From contig LT629302.1 in assembly GCA_900104375.1 (NCBI GenBank), positions 248,001 to 312,000 of the forward strand: DNA of 64,000 nucleotides, in the 5' to 3' direction. Of the stretch, positions 18,347-27,146 are shown piece by piece. Source of the stretch: Flavobacteriaceae bacterium MAR_2010_188 (GTDB lineage: Bacteria > Bacteroidota > Bacteroidia > Flavobacteriales > Flavobacteriaceae). A program made the position numbers and the translations under genes. Position 1 is the first letter of the stretch. Every line of letters starts with the position of its first letter. Under the pieces are notes generated by a model. The model did not search any database. It saw only the letters and a program-made list of their open reading frames with translations, and was not told the origin of the DNA.

Positions 18347-18508
18347 GCTGATTTGAAGATAAGCCAATTGGAAAATTAGCGAATAAGCGAATTAGTAAAT
18401 GTAGATTTTTACGACTGATGAACGAACTTCAGAACTTTGTCGCTTTTGCACCTTTGCTACTTTGCAACTCTGAAACTTTGTCACTTTGAAACCTTGCCAC
18501 TTTGCAAC
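18347..18508. repeat. Inverted pair of octamer-period arrays (locus E5)
   Basis: Left array 18347-18402 on the + strand has a G every 8 bases (GAAGATAA, GCCAATTG, GAAAATTA, GCGAATAA, GCGAATTA). Right array 18427-18508 has, on the minus strand, units of consensus GTnnCAAA at the same period with one 9-nt step. A core of about 24 nt separates them. The array begins 2 bases after the vWA stop codon and ends 14 bases before the MoxR start. It has the layout of the 7-nt loci at 38 kb, 40 kb, 51 kb and 53 kb, with one extra base per unit. Confidence 0.8.
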
Positions 18509-18522
18509 TAAAAAAAATAAAA

Positions 18523-19989
18523 ATGAATTATAAAGAAATAAAAACATTAGGCGATTTAAACAAATCGGGCTACGCCAGCCGTTCTATTAAAGATGAATTA
18601 AGGGAGAACCTTATTCAGAAATTAAAAAATAAGGAAACAACTTTTGAAGGGATTTTTGGTTACGAAAACACCGTAATCCCAGAATTAGAAAGAGCGATAC
18701 TTTCGAGACATAATATAAATTTGTTAGGACTTCGTGGACAGGCAAAAACCCGTTTGGCGAGACTGATGGTTCAGCTTTTAGATGAATATATTCCGGTGGT
18801 AGATGGTTCTGAAATCAATGACGACCCTCTAAATCCTATTTCGAGGTTTGCCCAAGAATTGGTTAATGAGAAAGGAGATGATACTCCAATCAGCTGGATG
18901 CACCGTTCCGAGCGTTTTGCTGAAAAATTGGCAACCCCAGACGTAACCGTAGCAGATTTAATTGGGGATATAGACCCGATTAAAGCAGCAAATCTTAAGT
19001 TGAGTTATGCCGATGATAGAGTTATTCATTATGGAATGATTCCGCGGGCTAACCGCTGCATTTTTGTGATTAACGAACTTCCGGATTTACAGGCGCGGAT
19101 ACAAGTAGCGCTCTTTAATATTTTACAGGAAGGCGATATTCAGATACGTGGATTTAAATTAAGATTGCCTTTAGATATGCAATTTGTATTTACCGCAAAC
19201 CCAGAAGATTATACCAATAGAGGAAGTATTGTAACGCCTTTAAAAGATAGGATCGGATCCCAAATTCTGACCCATTATCCCGAAGATATCGAAACTGCGA
19301 TGATGATTACCCAGCAAGAGGCGAAATTAGATAAGCGTCAATCTGAATCTATTATACTCCCAGAACTTGCCAAGGAACTTTTAGAACAGATTGTTTTTGA
19401 AGCAAGGGAAAGTGACTATATCGACAGTAAAAGTGGCGTAAGTGCTAGGTTGAGTATCACCGCTTACGAAAATCTGTTGAGTACCGCCGAAAGACGTGCG
19501 CTGCAGTCCGGAATAGAAAAAACTTCAGTAAGATTAAGTGATTTTGTAGGCATTATCCCAAGTATTACCGGCAAGGTAGAGTTGGTTTACGAAGGCGAAC
19601 AAGAAGGTGCATTTGCGGTGGCTTATAATCTCATTGGCGATGCGGTTAAAACCTTGTATCCCGATTATTTTCCCGAAATCCAAAAGCTGGAAAAGCAAGG
19701 TGAAGAAACGCCTTATGACGAAATCATCTCTTGGTTCTTTAATAACAGTTCTAATTTTGAATTGTTAGATGAATATAACGACGAGATGTATAAAAAGACT
19801 TTGGATAAAGTAGAACCGTTAGAGGCATTATTAAATGAATACCAACCAGAAGTTGAAGCAAAAGACCGCTACTTTGTAAAGGAGTTTTTGCTTTGGGGAT
19901 TGGTAGAATATAACAAACTTAGTAAAAACAGGTTTACCGAAGGGATTCAGTTTCAAGATCCTTACGGAAGCTTTATCAATAAGTTGTAA
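18523..19989 (+). CDS. MoxR-family AAA+ ATPase (magnesium-chelatase-like)
   Basis: A 488-residue AAA+ ATPase. Walker A is NLLGLRGQAKT near residue 70 and Walker B is RCIFVINELPDL near 175; the sensor region is FVFTANPEDYTNRGS. The C-terminal half resembles ChlI/MoxR helical lids. The ATG at 18523 is chosen over an in-frame TTG at 18502, because the TTG lies inside the octamer array and adds only a Lys-rich stub. With the upstream vWA protein it likely forms an ATP-driven remodelling complex. A terminator follows at 20011-20040. Confidence 0.92.
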   Translation: MNYKEIKTLGDLNKSGYASRSIKDELRENLIQKLKNKETTFEGIFGYENTVIPELERAILSRHNINLLGLRGQAKTRLARLMVQLLDEYIPVVDGSEINDDPLNPISRFAQELVNEKGDDTPISWMHRSERFAEKLATPDVTVADLIGDIDPIKAANLKLSYADDRVIHYGMIPRANRCIFVINELPDLQARIQVALFNILQEGDIQIRGFKLRLPLDMQFVFTANPEDYTNRGSIVTPLKDRIGSQILTHYPEDIETAMMITQQEAKLDKRQSESIILPELAKELLEQIVFEARESDYIDSKSGVSARLSITAYENLLSTAERRALQSGIEKTSVRLSDFVGIIPSITGKVELVYEGEQEGAFAVAYNLIGDAVKTLYPDYFPEIQKLEKQGEETPYDEIISWFFNNSSNFELLDEYNDEMYKKTLDKVEPLEALLNEYQPEVEAKDRYFVKEFLLWGLVEYNKLSKNRFTEGIQFQDPYGSFINKL

Positions 19990-20010
19990 AACAACTTAAA
20001 ATTATTATCG

Positions 20011-20040
20011 AAAGGCTGACATTTTATGTTAGCCTTTTTT
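20011..20040 (+). terminator. Terminator downstream of the MoxR gene
   Basis: An 11-bp stem AAAGGCTGACA / TGTTAGCCTTT with one G-T pair and a five-base loop, then more T residues, 22 bases after the stop. Confidence 0.8.
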
Positions 20041-20229
20041 GTTTCTAAACTTCATAATCACATATAATTATGACAGGACTTAATTTTATTAACTCTATTA
20101 TAAAATTAAGATATGTACAAACCAAGCTTAATTGGTTTAAACACTAATCAGGCTCAAGAATCAAAAGCTCTTAATTTCTTTATGAATTGGTTTTGAAAAG
20201 TTTAAAATTTTTAATTTGAATATTTTAAT

Positions 20230-20318
20230 ATGAAAAATTTATCTATGCTATAACTTTAATTTTGAGCCTTAATGTGTACTCACAAAATACAATCGAATAC
20301 ACTAAACAATTTGTATGA
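20230..20318 (+). pseudogene. Possible relic of a secreted-protein gene start
   Basis: ATG at 20230 reads MKNLSML then stops; shifting frame at ~20250 continues ITLILSLNVYSQ, a typical signal-peptide end, then NTIEYTKQFV and a TGA. Joined, this looks like a signal peptide broken by a frameshift, with the rest of the gene gone. The surrounding 20041-20377 holds nothing else that I can recognise. Confidence 0.25.
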
Positions 20319-20377
20319 GTTTATGATTTATTAGGAAAAAAAAATCAGCTGTTAAAATAAACTTCATTCAAAAAAAG

Positions 20378-20401
20378 ACCCATTACAATTTAGTAATGGG
20401 T
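20378..20401 (-). terminator. Terminator of the small lipoprotein gene
   Basis: Stem ACCCATTAC / GTAATGGGT with an AATTTA loop, flanked by an A-tract on the left (T-tract on the minus strand), 40 bases beyond the lipoprotein stop. Confidence 0.65.
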
Positions 20402-20441
20402 TTTAAAATTCTAATTCAGAATTTAAGCAGATTTTTTTAAT

Positions 20442-20822
20442 TTAAACTTTAGTTAAAATAGTGGGGTCGCCATCTTCATCAGTAATAGTTAATTTATTCC
20501 CAGAAATAGAATAAGTTAAAATTGAAGGAGGCTCACTACTACTTTGTATGGTGAGTTTATTACCGCTAGTACTCCAAGTAAAATTGTCACTTTCTGTTTC
20601 AGTTTCTCCATCAAAAGTACTTTCGACAACTAATGTTCCGGAATTATTAGAATTAAATGTAAGCATTATTGAAAATTCAATACCTTCATCTTCATCAGAA
20701 GCTTCCCAAGAACCAATTAAGGCACTATCGTTAGAATCACTACTATTATCGTCATCATTATTACAGGATGTAGAAAGTAGAACAGAAAAAAGAAATACAA
20801 ATAAATATTTGATGTTTTTCAT
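20442..20822 (-). CDS. Small lipocalin-like lipoprotein
   Basis: A 126-residue lipoprotein: signal peptide ending at Cys20 (VLLSTSC), an Asn/Asp/Ser-rich linker (NNDDDNSSDSNDS) and a beta-rich domain opening with LIGSWEASDEDEG and containing NNSGTLVVES, FTWSTSGNKLTI and YSISGNKLTI. This is the style of the lipocalin-like domains common in Bacteroidota lipoproteins. It probably sits in the outer membrane; no ligand can be inferred. It stands alone, with its own terminator. Confidence 0.75.
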   Translation of the reverse strand: MKNIKYLFVFLFSVLLSTSCNNDDDNSSDSNDSALIGSWEASDEDEGIEFSIMLTFNSNNSGTLVVESTFDGETETESDNFTWSTSGNKLTIQSSSEPPSILTYSISGNKLTITDEDGDPTILTKV

Positions 20823-21403
20823 CGAATTTAAAATTAGTAAATTGAGAAATCTTTACTCTTATGGCCTTTCAAGAACCGCCTGTTTAAAATATAGTTTCTA
20901 CTCTATCGATTCTAAATCAAAATTAAAATTAAACAATTTTTCTGATTTGTGATACTTTGATATTAATAATAATCGTAGTGAATCTATTCGTAGAAGCCTG
21001 AATATAGGTTGGTTATGGGATTAAAAATGCTTTGGTTAAAATCATAATTTGGCATCAATGGTTAAGGGTAAATAGAGGATAGCGCAAGTAAGAGAATAAT
21101 AAACTTCCCTCACAAACCTGATCAAAGTCGACCAGTCTGATTTCTCTACGAGGCCACTAGTGATAGTCTTCCACTAAAGTGTGAACTGCAAAATACAAGG
21201 TTTAAAAATTACAGAAAACCATCAAATCACAACCCTCACAAGGTATTCAAAACAAGATATTTTAATAGCAATAAAAATTGGGTATATAGTTAATCTCCTT
21301 TTTTTTGAAGCACTATTTGCGGAAAAATCAGTATTCGATTAGTGAATGTTATCTATTTTACTTAAAATATCGAGCTAGATAAAGACCATAGCTATTTTAT
21401 TCA
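20823..21403. other. 581-base stretch with no gene seen
   Basis: It holds the promoter side of the 20442-20822 lipoprotein gene and the 3' side of the orphan gene at 21404. Apart from short AT-rich runs I see no coding, repeat or RNA structure. Like 20041-20377 it looks like decayed DNA. Confidence 0.5.
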
Positions 21404-22813
21404 CTACATATTCCCAATTCCGAAAAACAGAAAAATTAAGGTTTCAATACATATTTTTCCAGACATCCCAGAGAAATCATTTGGCAAATAAATCGGATAC
21501 CATTCCGCTGATTTTGTTTTTTTCAATGAAGACTTACCTATTTGACCTTCCGATATAAATATTTTCTTTTTAGAAAGAGTGCTGTTAGATATGGATCGAT
21601 TATCGGGATTCAAGTTTTCCATCAACATCACCCCCAACAATTCTTTTCCACTTTTCACTCCAATAATTCCTTTGCTTTCATCGTATTCGGCCATTATTGG
21701 TTTATTATTCAATTCACCTTCTATTCTGTGTATGCGTTCAACCCCAAATTGGTTGGTGTCTTGTGAGCCGTTATACATATTAGAGTCCAACATTTTATTG
21801 CTAGCAAAGGCGATCTCGTTACGAGTATATACAAAATACCCTATTTGTCTGTCTTTACTATAAATTTCAGCCAATAACGGATCAACAACTCGTTGCGACT
21901 CGACTTCATTACTGAGAGTTGAGGTTGTTTCAATCTCGACCCATCGGAGGGATATTCCCAATTCATCTCCATCGGAAAAAATGAGGACTCCTTTCTTCTC
22001 CTCAGTAACCAAATCCTCCCAAAAGACTTCTAAACCAGTCATTTGTGAAAATAAGTTGGCAAGAATATTAGAAAAAGACGGTTTTGGAAACTCCCAACTC
22101 ACTTTTTCTTTATAGTGGAAATCCAGAATTGTATCTTTTGGTGATTCTAACTGAGCTACAAAGTTACCCGCACTGAGCCAATTTCCATCTATCTTTAGTA
22201 GATGCCTAGTGGATTCTTTAAAAAGCGCTTGCGCCTTTGCTTCTTGTTCATCAAAAGAACCGATAATAATTACTTCATCGGAAGCTGGCAATACCCCTAA
22301 AGATTCTTTTAACAATCGAATAAAAATATCTTTAAATTGAGTTGGTTCAAGCCATTTAATTGAGGTGAGATAACCTGAAACATTGAAATATTCAAGTTCG
22401 TGTGCAATTTCTTTAGTAAGGATTATTTTATCCTTTTTCCTTATAATTATATTTAATTTCCAAATAACCGAAGAGCCCACAGTCCCTCTCGTAATAAAAG
22501 AGTATAGCCCCACTTCATAATCATTAACGGGATTTGCCTTGGGCAATCTGGTTTTTTGATTCCCAAAACCGTCAATGAATTTATAGGAAACATCGTGAGG
22601 AAGTTTAACCTCTGTTAGGCGTAGGTAACTGGCTATTTCTTGCTTGGTAACATTAAAAATAGAATCTCGAACTTCTTCATAAAAGAAATAGTTTGGAAAC
22701 TTAGTTTCATCTACCCATCGCAGGTCATGTCTAAAAGCAACTATTTCTGCCTTTTGGGAGTAACCCTGATAAAAAAGTACGGGCCCTAAAAAACATAGCC
22801 ATAATATTTTCAT
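21404..22813 (-). CDS. Exported protein of unknown function
   Basis: A 469-residue protein, not recognised. It begins with a signal peptide (MKILWLCFLGPVLFYQGYSQ). The rest is mixed alpha/beta with no obvious motif or repeat. The region 255-300 (ANLFSQMTGLEVFWEDLV, KKGVLIFSDGDELGISLRWV) looks like a folded core. It ends in a short hydrophobic tail (IETLIFLFFGIGNM) that could be a membrane anchor or may reflect a shifted C-terminus. The neighbours are degraded genes, so it may be an orphan acquired gene. Coding reality is supported by length and composition. Confidence 0.65.
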   Translation of the reverse strand: MKILWLCFLGPVLFYQGYSQKAEIVAFRHDLRWVDETKFPNYFFYEEVRDSIFNVTKQEIASYLRLTEVKLPHDVSYKFIDGFGNQKTRLPKANPVNDYEVGLYSFITRGTVGSSVIWKLNIIIRKKDKIILTKEIAHELEYFNVSGYLTSIKWLEPTQFKDIFIRLLKESLGVLPASDEVIIIGSFDEQEAKAQALFKESTRHLLKIDGNWLSAGNFVAQLESPKDTILDFHYKEKVSWEFPKPSFSNILANLFSQMTGLEVFWEDLVTEEKKGVLIFSDGDELGISLRWVEIETTSTLSNEVESQRVVDPLLAEIYSKDRQIGYFVYTRNEIAFASNKMLDSNMYNGSQDTNQFGVERIHRIEGELNNKPIMAEYDESKGIIGVKSGKELLGVMLMENLNPDNRSISNSTLSKKKIFISEGQIGKSSLKKTKSAEWYPIYLPNDFSGMSGKICIETLIFLFFGIGNM

Positions 22814-22876
22814 AGGTGATACAATTAAGATGATTCTCTAATACAAAAAGCAACTTAAAGTTATGTTTTTTTTCTT

Positions 22877-23179
22877 AACCCAATCCCCGAATTCAATAAC
22901 TTGACGCAACAAATCAAAATTGTAGATTTGTTAAAAACGATTGTAAAAGAGAAAACTGCTAAACCAGCTCAGGTTGCGCTGGCTTGGCTCTTGGCTCAGA
23001 AACCATTTATTGTACCTATTCCTTTTACTAAAAAACAGCATCTTCTAGAGGAAAATCTGGGTGCATTGAATATTAAACTGAGTACTGAGGATTTGCATTA
23101 AAGCAATGAAACAGCTTCAAAAATCAACGTAAAAGGAGCGAGATATTTTGAAGCTGGGGAGAAGCTGACCGGTCGCTAA
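22877..23179 (+). pseudogene. Aldo/keto reductase remnant
   Basis: The frame reads NPIPEFNNL, then IVDLLKTIVKEKTAKPAQV, ALAWLLAQKPFIVPIPFTKK and LLEENLGALNIKLSTEDLH, a TAA stop, then SNETASKINVKGARYFEAGE and KLTGR. This is the C-terminal third of an aldo/keto reductase (yeast-type AKR) interrupted by an in-frame stop at 23099-23101. The catalytic N-terminal barrel is missing and no start codon or leader precedes it. It is a truncated, dead gene. Confidence 0.8.
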
Positions 23180-23260
23180 AAATCAATAACTTTAGAGTAT
23201 TATATTTTAAGAATTTGAAAAACTACTTTAAGAAGGAGATAAATTAGAATTACATTATCG

Positions 23261-23301
23261 GCTCTTTGCAATCCTAAGATTTAAGGTTGCAAAGAGCTTT
23301 T
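23261..23301 (+). terminator. Terminator-like hairpin
   Basis: Perfect 11-bp arms GCTCTTTGCAA / TTGCAAAGAGC around a 15-base loop, followed by TTTTC. It lies between the reductase remnant and the PQQ dehydrogenase and probably ended the former gene. Confidence 0.65.
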
Positions 23302-23371
23302 CATATATAGACACTAAATAAGATAAATACAAACGGTTAATGATGTATAATTTCTTCCACTTAAATAAAAA

Positions 23372-25482
23372 ATGAAACACCCAGAATTATATCTCTTATT
23401 GACTGTTTTTATTATCACATTTTCATGTGCTGAGGAAAAGAAAGATTCTCAAATTGATTATACTAAATGGGAAGAGTTTCAAGGTGGGCCAGACCGAAAC
23501 CAGTATTCTACATTAAGTGAAATCACATTAGATAATGTTAAGGATTTGAAGGTCGCTTGGTCTCATTCCCTTCCTGAAAGTGGTCAGATGCAAATGAATC
23601 CAATTATCGTGGACGATATTTTGTACGGGATAGGTGCTGATGTACGTCCTTTTGCCCTCAATGCTGCTACAGGTGAACGCATTTGGATTCATGGTGATCC
23701 TCTAAAAGTCTGGCACAGTACTAGCCGAGGTGTTACGTATTTTTCAAAAGGTGCCGACAAACGTATCTATTATAGTATGGGGTCCCATTTATATGCTCTT
23801 GATGCCTTAACCGGCGAACTGATTACTGATTTCGCTGATAATGGACAACTAGATTTGCACAAGGGATTACCTGAAATTGCCCAAGATAAATTTCTGGTTT
23901 CTAACACTCCAGCTACCATTTATAAAGATTTGATTATTGTTCCCCTTCGTATGTCAGAAAGTGCGGATGCAGCACCGGGAGACATCAGAGCGTTTAACGT
24001 TTTGACCGGGGAATTGGTTTGGACCTTTCATACAATACCGTATCCTGGCGAGGAAGGTTATGAGACCTGGGAAAATAAAAATGCCTATAAAAATACCAAT
24101 GTAGGTGCGGTCAATAATTGGTGCGGAATGACTATTGACAGGGAAAATGGAGTTGTATACATTCCGTTGGGATCTGCATCTCCTGACTTTTATGGCGGAA
24201 ACAGAAAAGGTGCTAATTTGTATTCCGATTGTCTTTTGGCTTTAAATATAGAAACAGGTGAAAAACTATGGCATTTTCAATTTACTCACCATGATATCTG
24301 GGACAGGGACCTGCCTTCAACTCCTAATTTAATTGAGGTAACAAGAGAGGGAAAAAAAATAAAAGCGATTGCCCAAGTCACCAAACAAGGTTATGTTTTT
24401 GTCTTTAACCGGTTTACAGGAGAGCCGCTTTTTGATATTGAAGAAGTACCAGTTCCAAAGTCTGGAATTAATGGTGAACAAGCTTATGCTACGCAACCAA
24501 TACCAACCAAACCTAAACCATTTGCAAGAAGGTCAGATGAATTAACAGAAGCTGATATTAGTCCATATGCCGAGAATAAAGAGGAACTTTTAGAGACATT
24601 CAGAAAGGCCGATAAACGCTTTTATGCTCCACCAAGTGAGCAACCTGTTCTTCTACTTCCGGGTTATGATGGAGGAGCCGAGTGGGGCGGTGCTGCGGCA
24701 GATCCGGAAGACGGCATAATATATATAAACAGCAATGAGATGGCTTGGCTTTTAACCGTTAAAAAAACAGAATCCATACCATCAGCAGCTAAGTCTTTAG
24801 GAGAACAGCGGTATAATGATTTTTGCGCCGTATGTCATCAAAAAGATTTTTCGGGTTCACCAGAAAGTCGGGTGCCTTCCCTTTTAAATCCTGAAAATAA
24901 GTTTAATGTAGCTCAGATGGCTGACCTTATCGATAAAGGTCAGGGAATGATGCCCGGTTTCCCTACTTTATCTATAACAGAAAAAGAAGAAATCGCCAAA
25001 TACGTGCTTAAATTAGAAACCGATAAACAAGAAGTTAGCTCAGAAAGCAGCGCATATCAGGACCCATATATCCACGGGGATATCACAAATTTTTAGACAG
25101 TGAAGGTCTTCCGGCCTTAGCTCCGCCTTGGGGTACTCTAAATGCTATTGATTTAAATACTGGAGAATATCTATGGAAGATTCCATTGGGTGAGACTCCC
25201 AAACTTAAAGAAAAAGGCTTTCCCACGACAGGTACCGAAAACTACGGTGGACCTGCGGTAACTAAAAACGGGCTGCTATTTATCGCCGGAACAATCGATG
25301 GTGTTTTTAGAGCATTTAATAAACATACGGGTGAACTTTTGTGGGAGTATCAGTTACCTGCACCAGCCTTTGCCACTCCTTCGATTTACGAATCAAATGG
25401 AAAAGAGTATATCGTTATCGTTTGTGGTGGAGAAAAACTTGGAACAGCTAAAGGAAATAAAGTTGTGGCTTTTTCCCTGTGA
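23372..25482 (+). pseudogene. PQQ-dependent dehydrogenase with cytochrome c domain, frameshifted
   Basis: The 5' part (23372-25096, 574 codons) starts with a lipoprotein signal (ITFSCAEEKK) and contains quinoprotein propeller blades (LNAATGERIWIH, LDALTGELI, LNIETGEKLWHF), then an inserted cytochrome c module with the haem motif CAVCH and the Met-containing QGMMPGFP. After SAYQDPYIH the frame breaks at the G-tract 25076-25079. The next frame continues without a gap as GYHKFLDSEGLPALAPPWGT, LNAIDLNTGEYLWKI and the final blades to 25482. One extra G would restore a ~703-residue protein of normal family length. Either this strain lost the enzyme or the base is a sequencing error. It would oxidise a sugar or alcohol in the periplasm. 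Confidence 0.8.
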
Positions 25483-25642
25483 TTGAAAATTGTTCGGTTA
25501 GAAAATTTAGGCAAATTAAGTTATTTTAAAATGAGGTTTTCATTTGAATAAAATTCATTAAATTTCCGCCTCATCCTCGAAAGATTCAAGTTCCTTATTC
25601 ATAAAAGAAATTACTTTTCAAGATGAAATAGAGTGAAATTCC

Positions 25643-25951
25643 ATGCAGACTTCTTTACACTATTTTCTACACTTTATATTCCCCGTTTTCATTGCGTTTG
25701 TATTTTTTAGAAACGATTGGAAAAAGGTTTACTTAATTCTTATTGCGACGATGTTGGTGGATATAGATCATTTATTCTCTATTCCAATTTTTGAACCTAA
25801 TAGGTGCAGTATTAATTTTCATTTTTTACATACCTATTATGCCATTGGCGTATACATTGTTCTTCTCTTTCTACGAAAACCATTTAACATTATTGGGATT
25901 GGGTTGCTGTTTCATATGCTGACGGATTTTATTGACTGCCTTTCGATGTAG
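25643..25951 (+). CDS. DUF6122-family membrane protein
   Basis: A 102-residue protein with three to four hydrophobic segments (YFLHFIFPVFIAFVFF, YLILIATMLVDIDHLF, AIGVYIVLLFL, IIGIGLLFHMLTDFID). The pattern LHYFLHFIFP, MLVDIDHL, PNRCSINFHFLHTYYA and LLFHMLTDFIDC is that of the flavobacterial DUF6122 family. The conserved Asp/His residues at helix ends recall the metal-dependent hydrolase-like DUF457/YdjM proteins, but no activity is established. It stands alone. Confidence 0.85.
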   Translation: MQTSLHYFLHFIFPVFIAFVFFRNDWKKVYLILIATMLVDIDHLFSIPIFEPNRCSINFHFLHTYYAIGVYIVLLFLRKPFNIIGIGLLFHMLTDFIDCLSM

Positions 25952-26067
25952 CGTTGCTGACCCTGGCATGCAGGCTCTAGGATAAATTAAAATTTCTTCT
26001 TAGACTAAATTTCAAGACCTTAAATTGAATTCAACATATTTCAGCTTAAATAAAATCGGGGGTATAA

Positions 26068-26108
26068 AAACTACAATGTAGTTTATTAAAATATTTTAAC
26101 TACATTTG
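26068..26108 (+). promoter_or_regulatory. PadR gene promoter with palindromic operator
   Basis: AAACTACA-A-TGTAGTTT (26068-26084) is a perfect inverted repeat of the ACA/TGT type bound by PadR proteins. TACATTTG at 26101-26108 is an exact TAnnTTTG box. The palindrome covers the -33 position, so binding by the encoded regulator would block its own transcription. Confidence 0.6.
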
Positions 26109-26125
26109 TTGTAAATATAAGAGGA

Positions 26126-26455
26126 ATGAGTCAAAACACATTAGGAGAGTTTGAAGAGGTGGTACTACTTATCGTTGCCATTTTAAGCGGAGATGCTTAC
26201 AGTGTGAGCATCATAGAAGAAATTGAGATTCGCTTGAGTAGAAACGTAAGCTTAGGCGCAGTCCAAACTGTTCTAAAAAGATTGGAAGCTAAAGATTTAT
26301 TGAAGTCAGAATTTGGTGAAGCTACCAACCAAAGAGGAGGGAAGCGTAAGCGTCTTTACGAAGTTACCGCAGAAGGACAGAAATTGCTAGACTATATTAA
26401 ATCCCAGAGAAATACGCTTTATGATGCCATCCCACGGCTTTCATTTTATTTTTAA
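26126..26455 (+). CDS. PadR-family transcriptional regulator
   Basis: A 109-residue winged-helix protein: LGEFEEVVLLIVAILSGDAY, then SLGAVQTVLKRLEAKDLL as the recognition helix and KRKRLYEVTAEGQKLLDYI as the wing and start of the C-terminal helix. It ends with a TAA directly before the ATG of the next gene. In Bacteroidota such PadR genes usually precede an FtsX-like permease with a permease prefix domain; here a shortened version follows. Autoregulation is likely through the palindrome at 26068-26084. Confidence 0.93.
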   Translation: MSQNTLGEFEEVVLLIVAILSGDAYSVSIIEEIEIRLSRNVSLGAVQTVLKRLEAKDLLKSEFGEATNQRGGKRKRLYEVTAEGQKLLDYIKSQRNTLYDAIPRLSFYF

Positions 26456-26983
26456 TTGATGGAACAGAATGAACAAATGCCTTCGCAATTGGCGCTAAAG
26501 TTTTTTAATTGGTATTGTCACCCAGATTTTAGAGAAGAGATTGAAGGTGATTTGCTGGAACGCTTCAATCTGAACGCCGCACTCTACGGTTATGATAAAG
26601 CAAACCGACTCTTTATAAAAGATATTATTTTTTTATTTCGCCCAGCAATAGCTGGTAATATTAATCACTTAACAAATACAAATGCAATGGACATTACTAA
26701 TCAAAACAAAAGACTTATCACGATTCTAGCAAGCGCCGTCGCTCTTCTATTAATCCCACTTATCGCCATGAATTTTAGTAATGAAGTCAATTGGTCGATA
26801 TTTGATTTTGTGGTAATGGGTATTCTATTGATAGGAACAGGTCTCGGCCTAGAATTTATTCTTAGAAAAATAAAGACATTGCGATATAGAATCATTTTTG
26901 GAATCGCCTTGTTCGTGGTATTGTTTATTGTCTGGGCCGAATTGTCGGTCGGGATTTTTGGGACACCCTTTGCCGGAACATAA
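26456..26983 (+). CDS. Permease prefix domain 2 fused to a small 3-TM module
   Basis: Residues ~5-70 (LALKFFNWYCHPDFREEIEG, DLLERFNLNAALYG, FIKDIIFLFRPAI) match permease prefix domain 2, normally the N-terminus of an ~800-residue FtsX-like ABC permease. Here the permease is missing. After a short linker the protein continues MDITNQNKRLITILASAVAL with three membrane helices and ends LSVGIFGTPFAGT, a module that resembles a free-standing small membrane protein. The result is a 175-residue hybrid, probably produced by an internal deletion or fusion. The adjacent PadR gene supports descent from a PadR-regulated permease. Confidence 0.75.
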   Translation: MMEQNEQMPSQLALKFFNWYCHPDFREEIEGDLLERFNLNAALYGYDKANRLFIKDIIFLFRPAIAGNINHLTNTNAMDITNQNKRLITILASAVALLLIPLIAMNFSNEVNWSIFDFVVMGILLIGTGLGLEFILRKIKTLRYRIIFGIALFVVLFIVWAELSVGIFGTPFAGT

Positions 26984-27023
26984 ATAAAATTGAATTTACG
27001 TTGATTAGATTCTAGAAAGCTTA

Positions 27024-27046
27024 AATGGTCTACCTTCTAGACCATT
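27024..27046. terminator. Hairpin after the PadR operon
   Basis: AATGGTCTA / TAGACCATT with a CCTTC loop, 40 bases past the stop. No T-tract follows, so its strength as a terminator is uncertain. Confidence 0.4.
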
Positions 27047-27146
27047 CTGACAAATCCTTTAGAAAAATAAAAATAAATACTATTTACTTTTAATAGTCAT
27101 TCTAATCCATTAACTATGTCATGTACTTATAAATACAAAATGTGAC

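Noticed and set aside
18502-18522. TTG start extending the MoxR gene
   Set aside because: The extra seven codons lie in the octamer array and an A-rich run; the ATG at 18523 starts the conserved protein.
20548-20952. 134-codon frame opposite the small lipoprotein gene
   Set aside because: Antisense to a gene with a clear lipoprotein signal and terminator; its Ser/Leu-rich composition is a by-product of the other strand.
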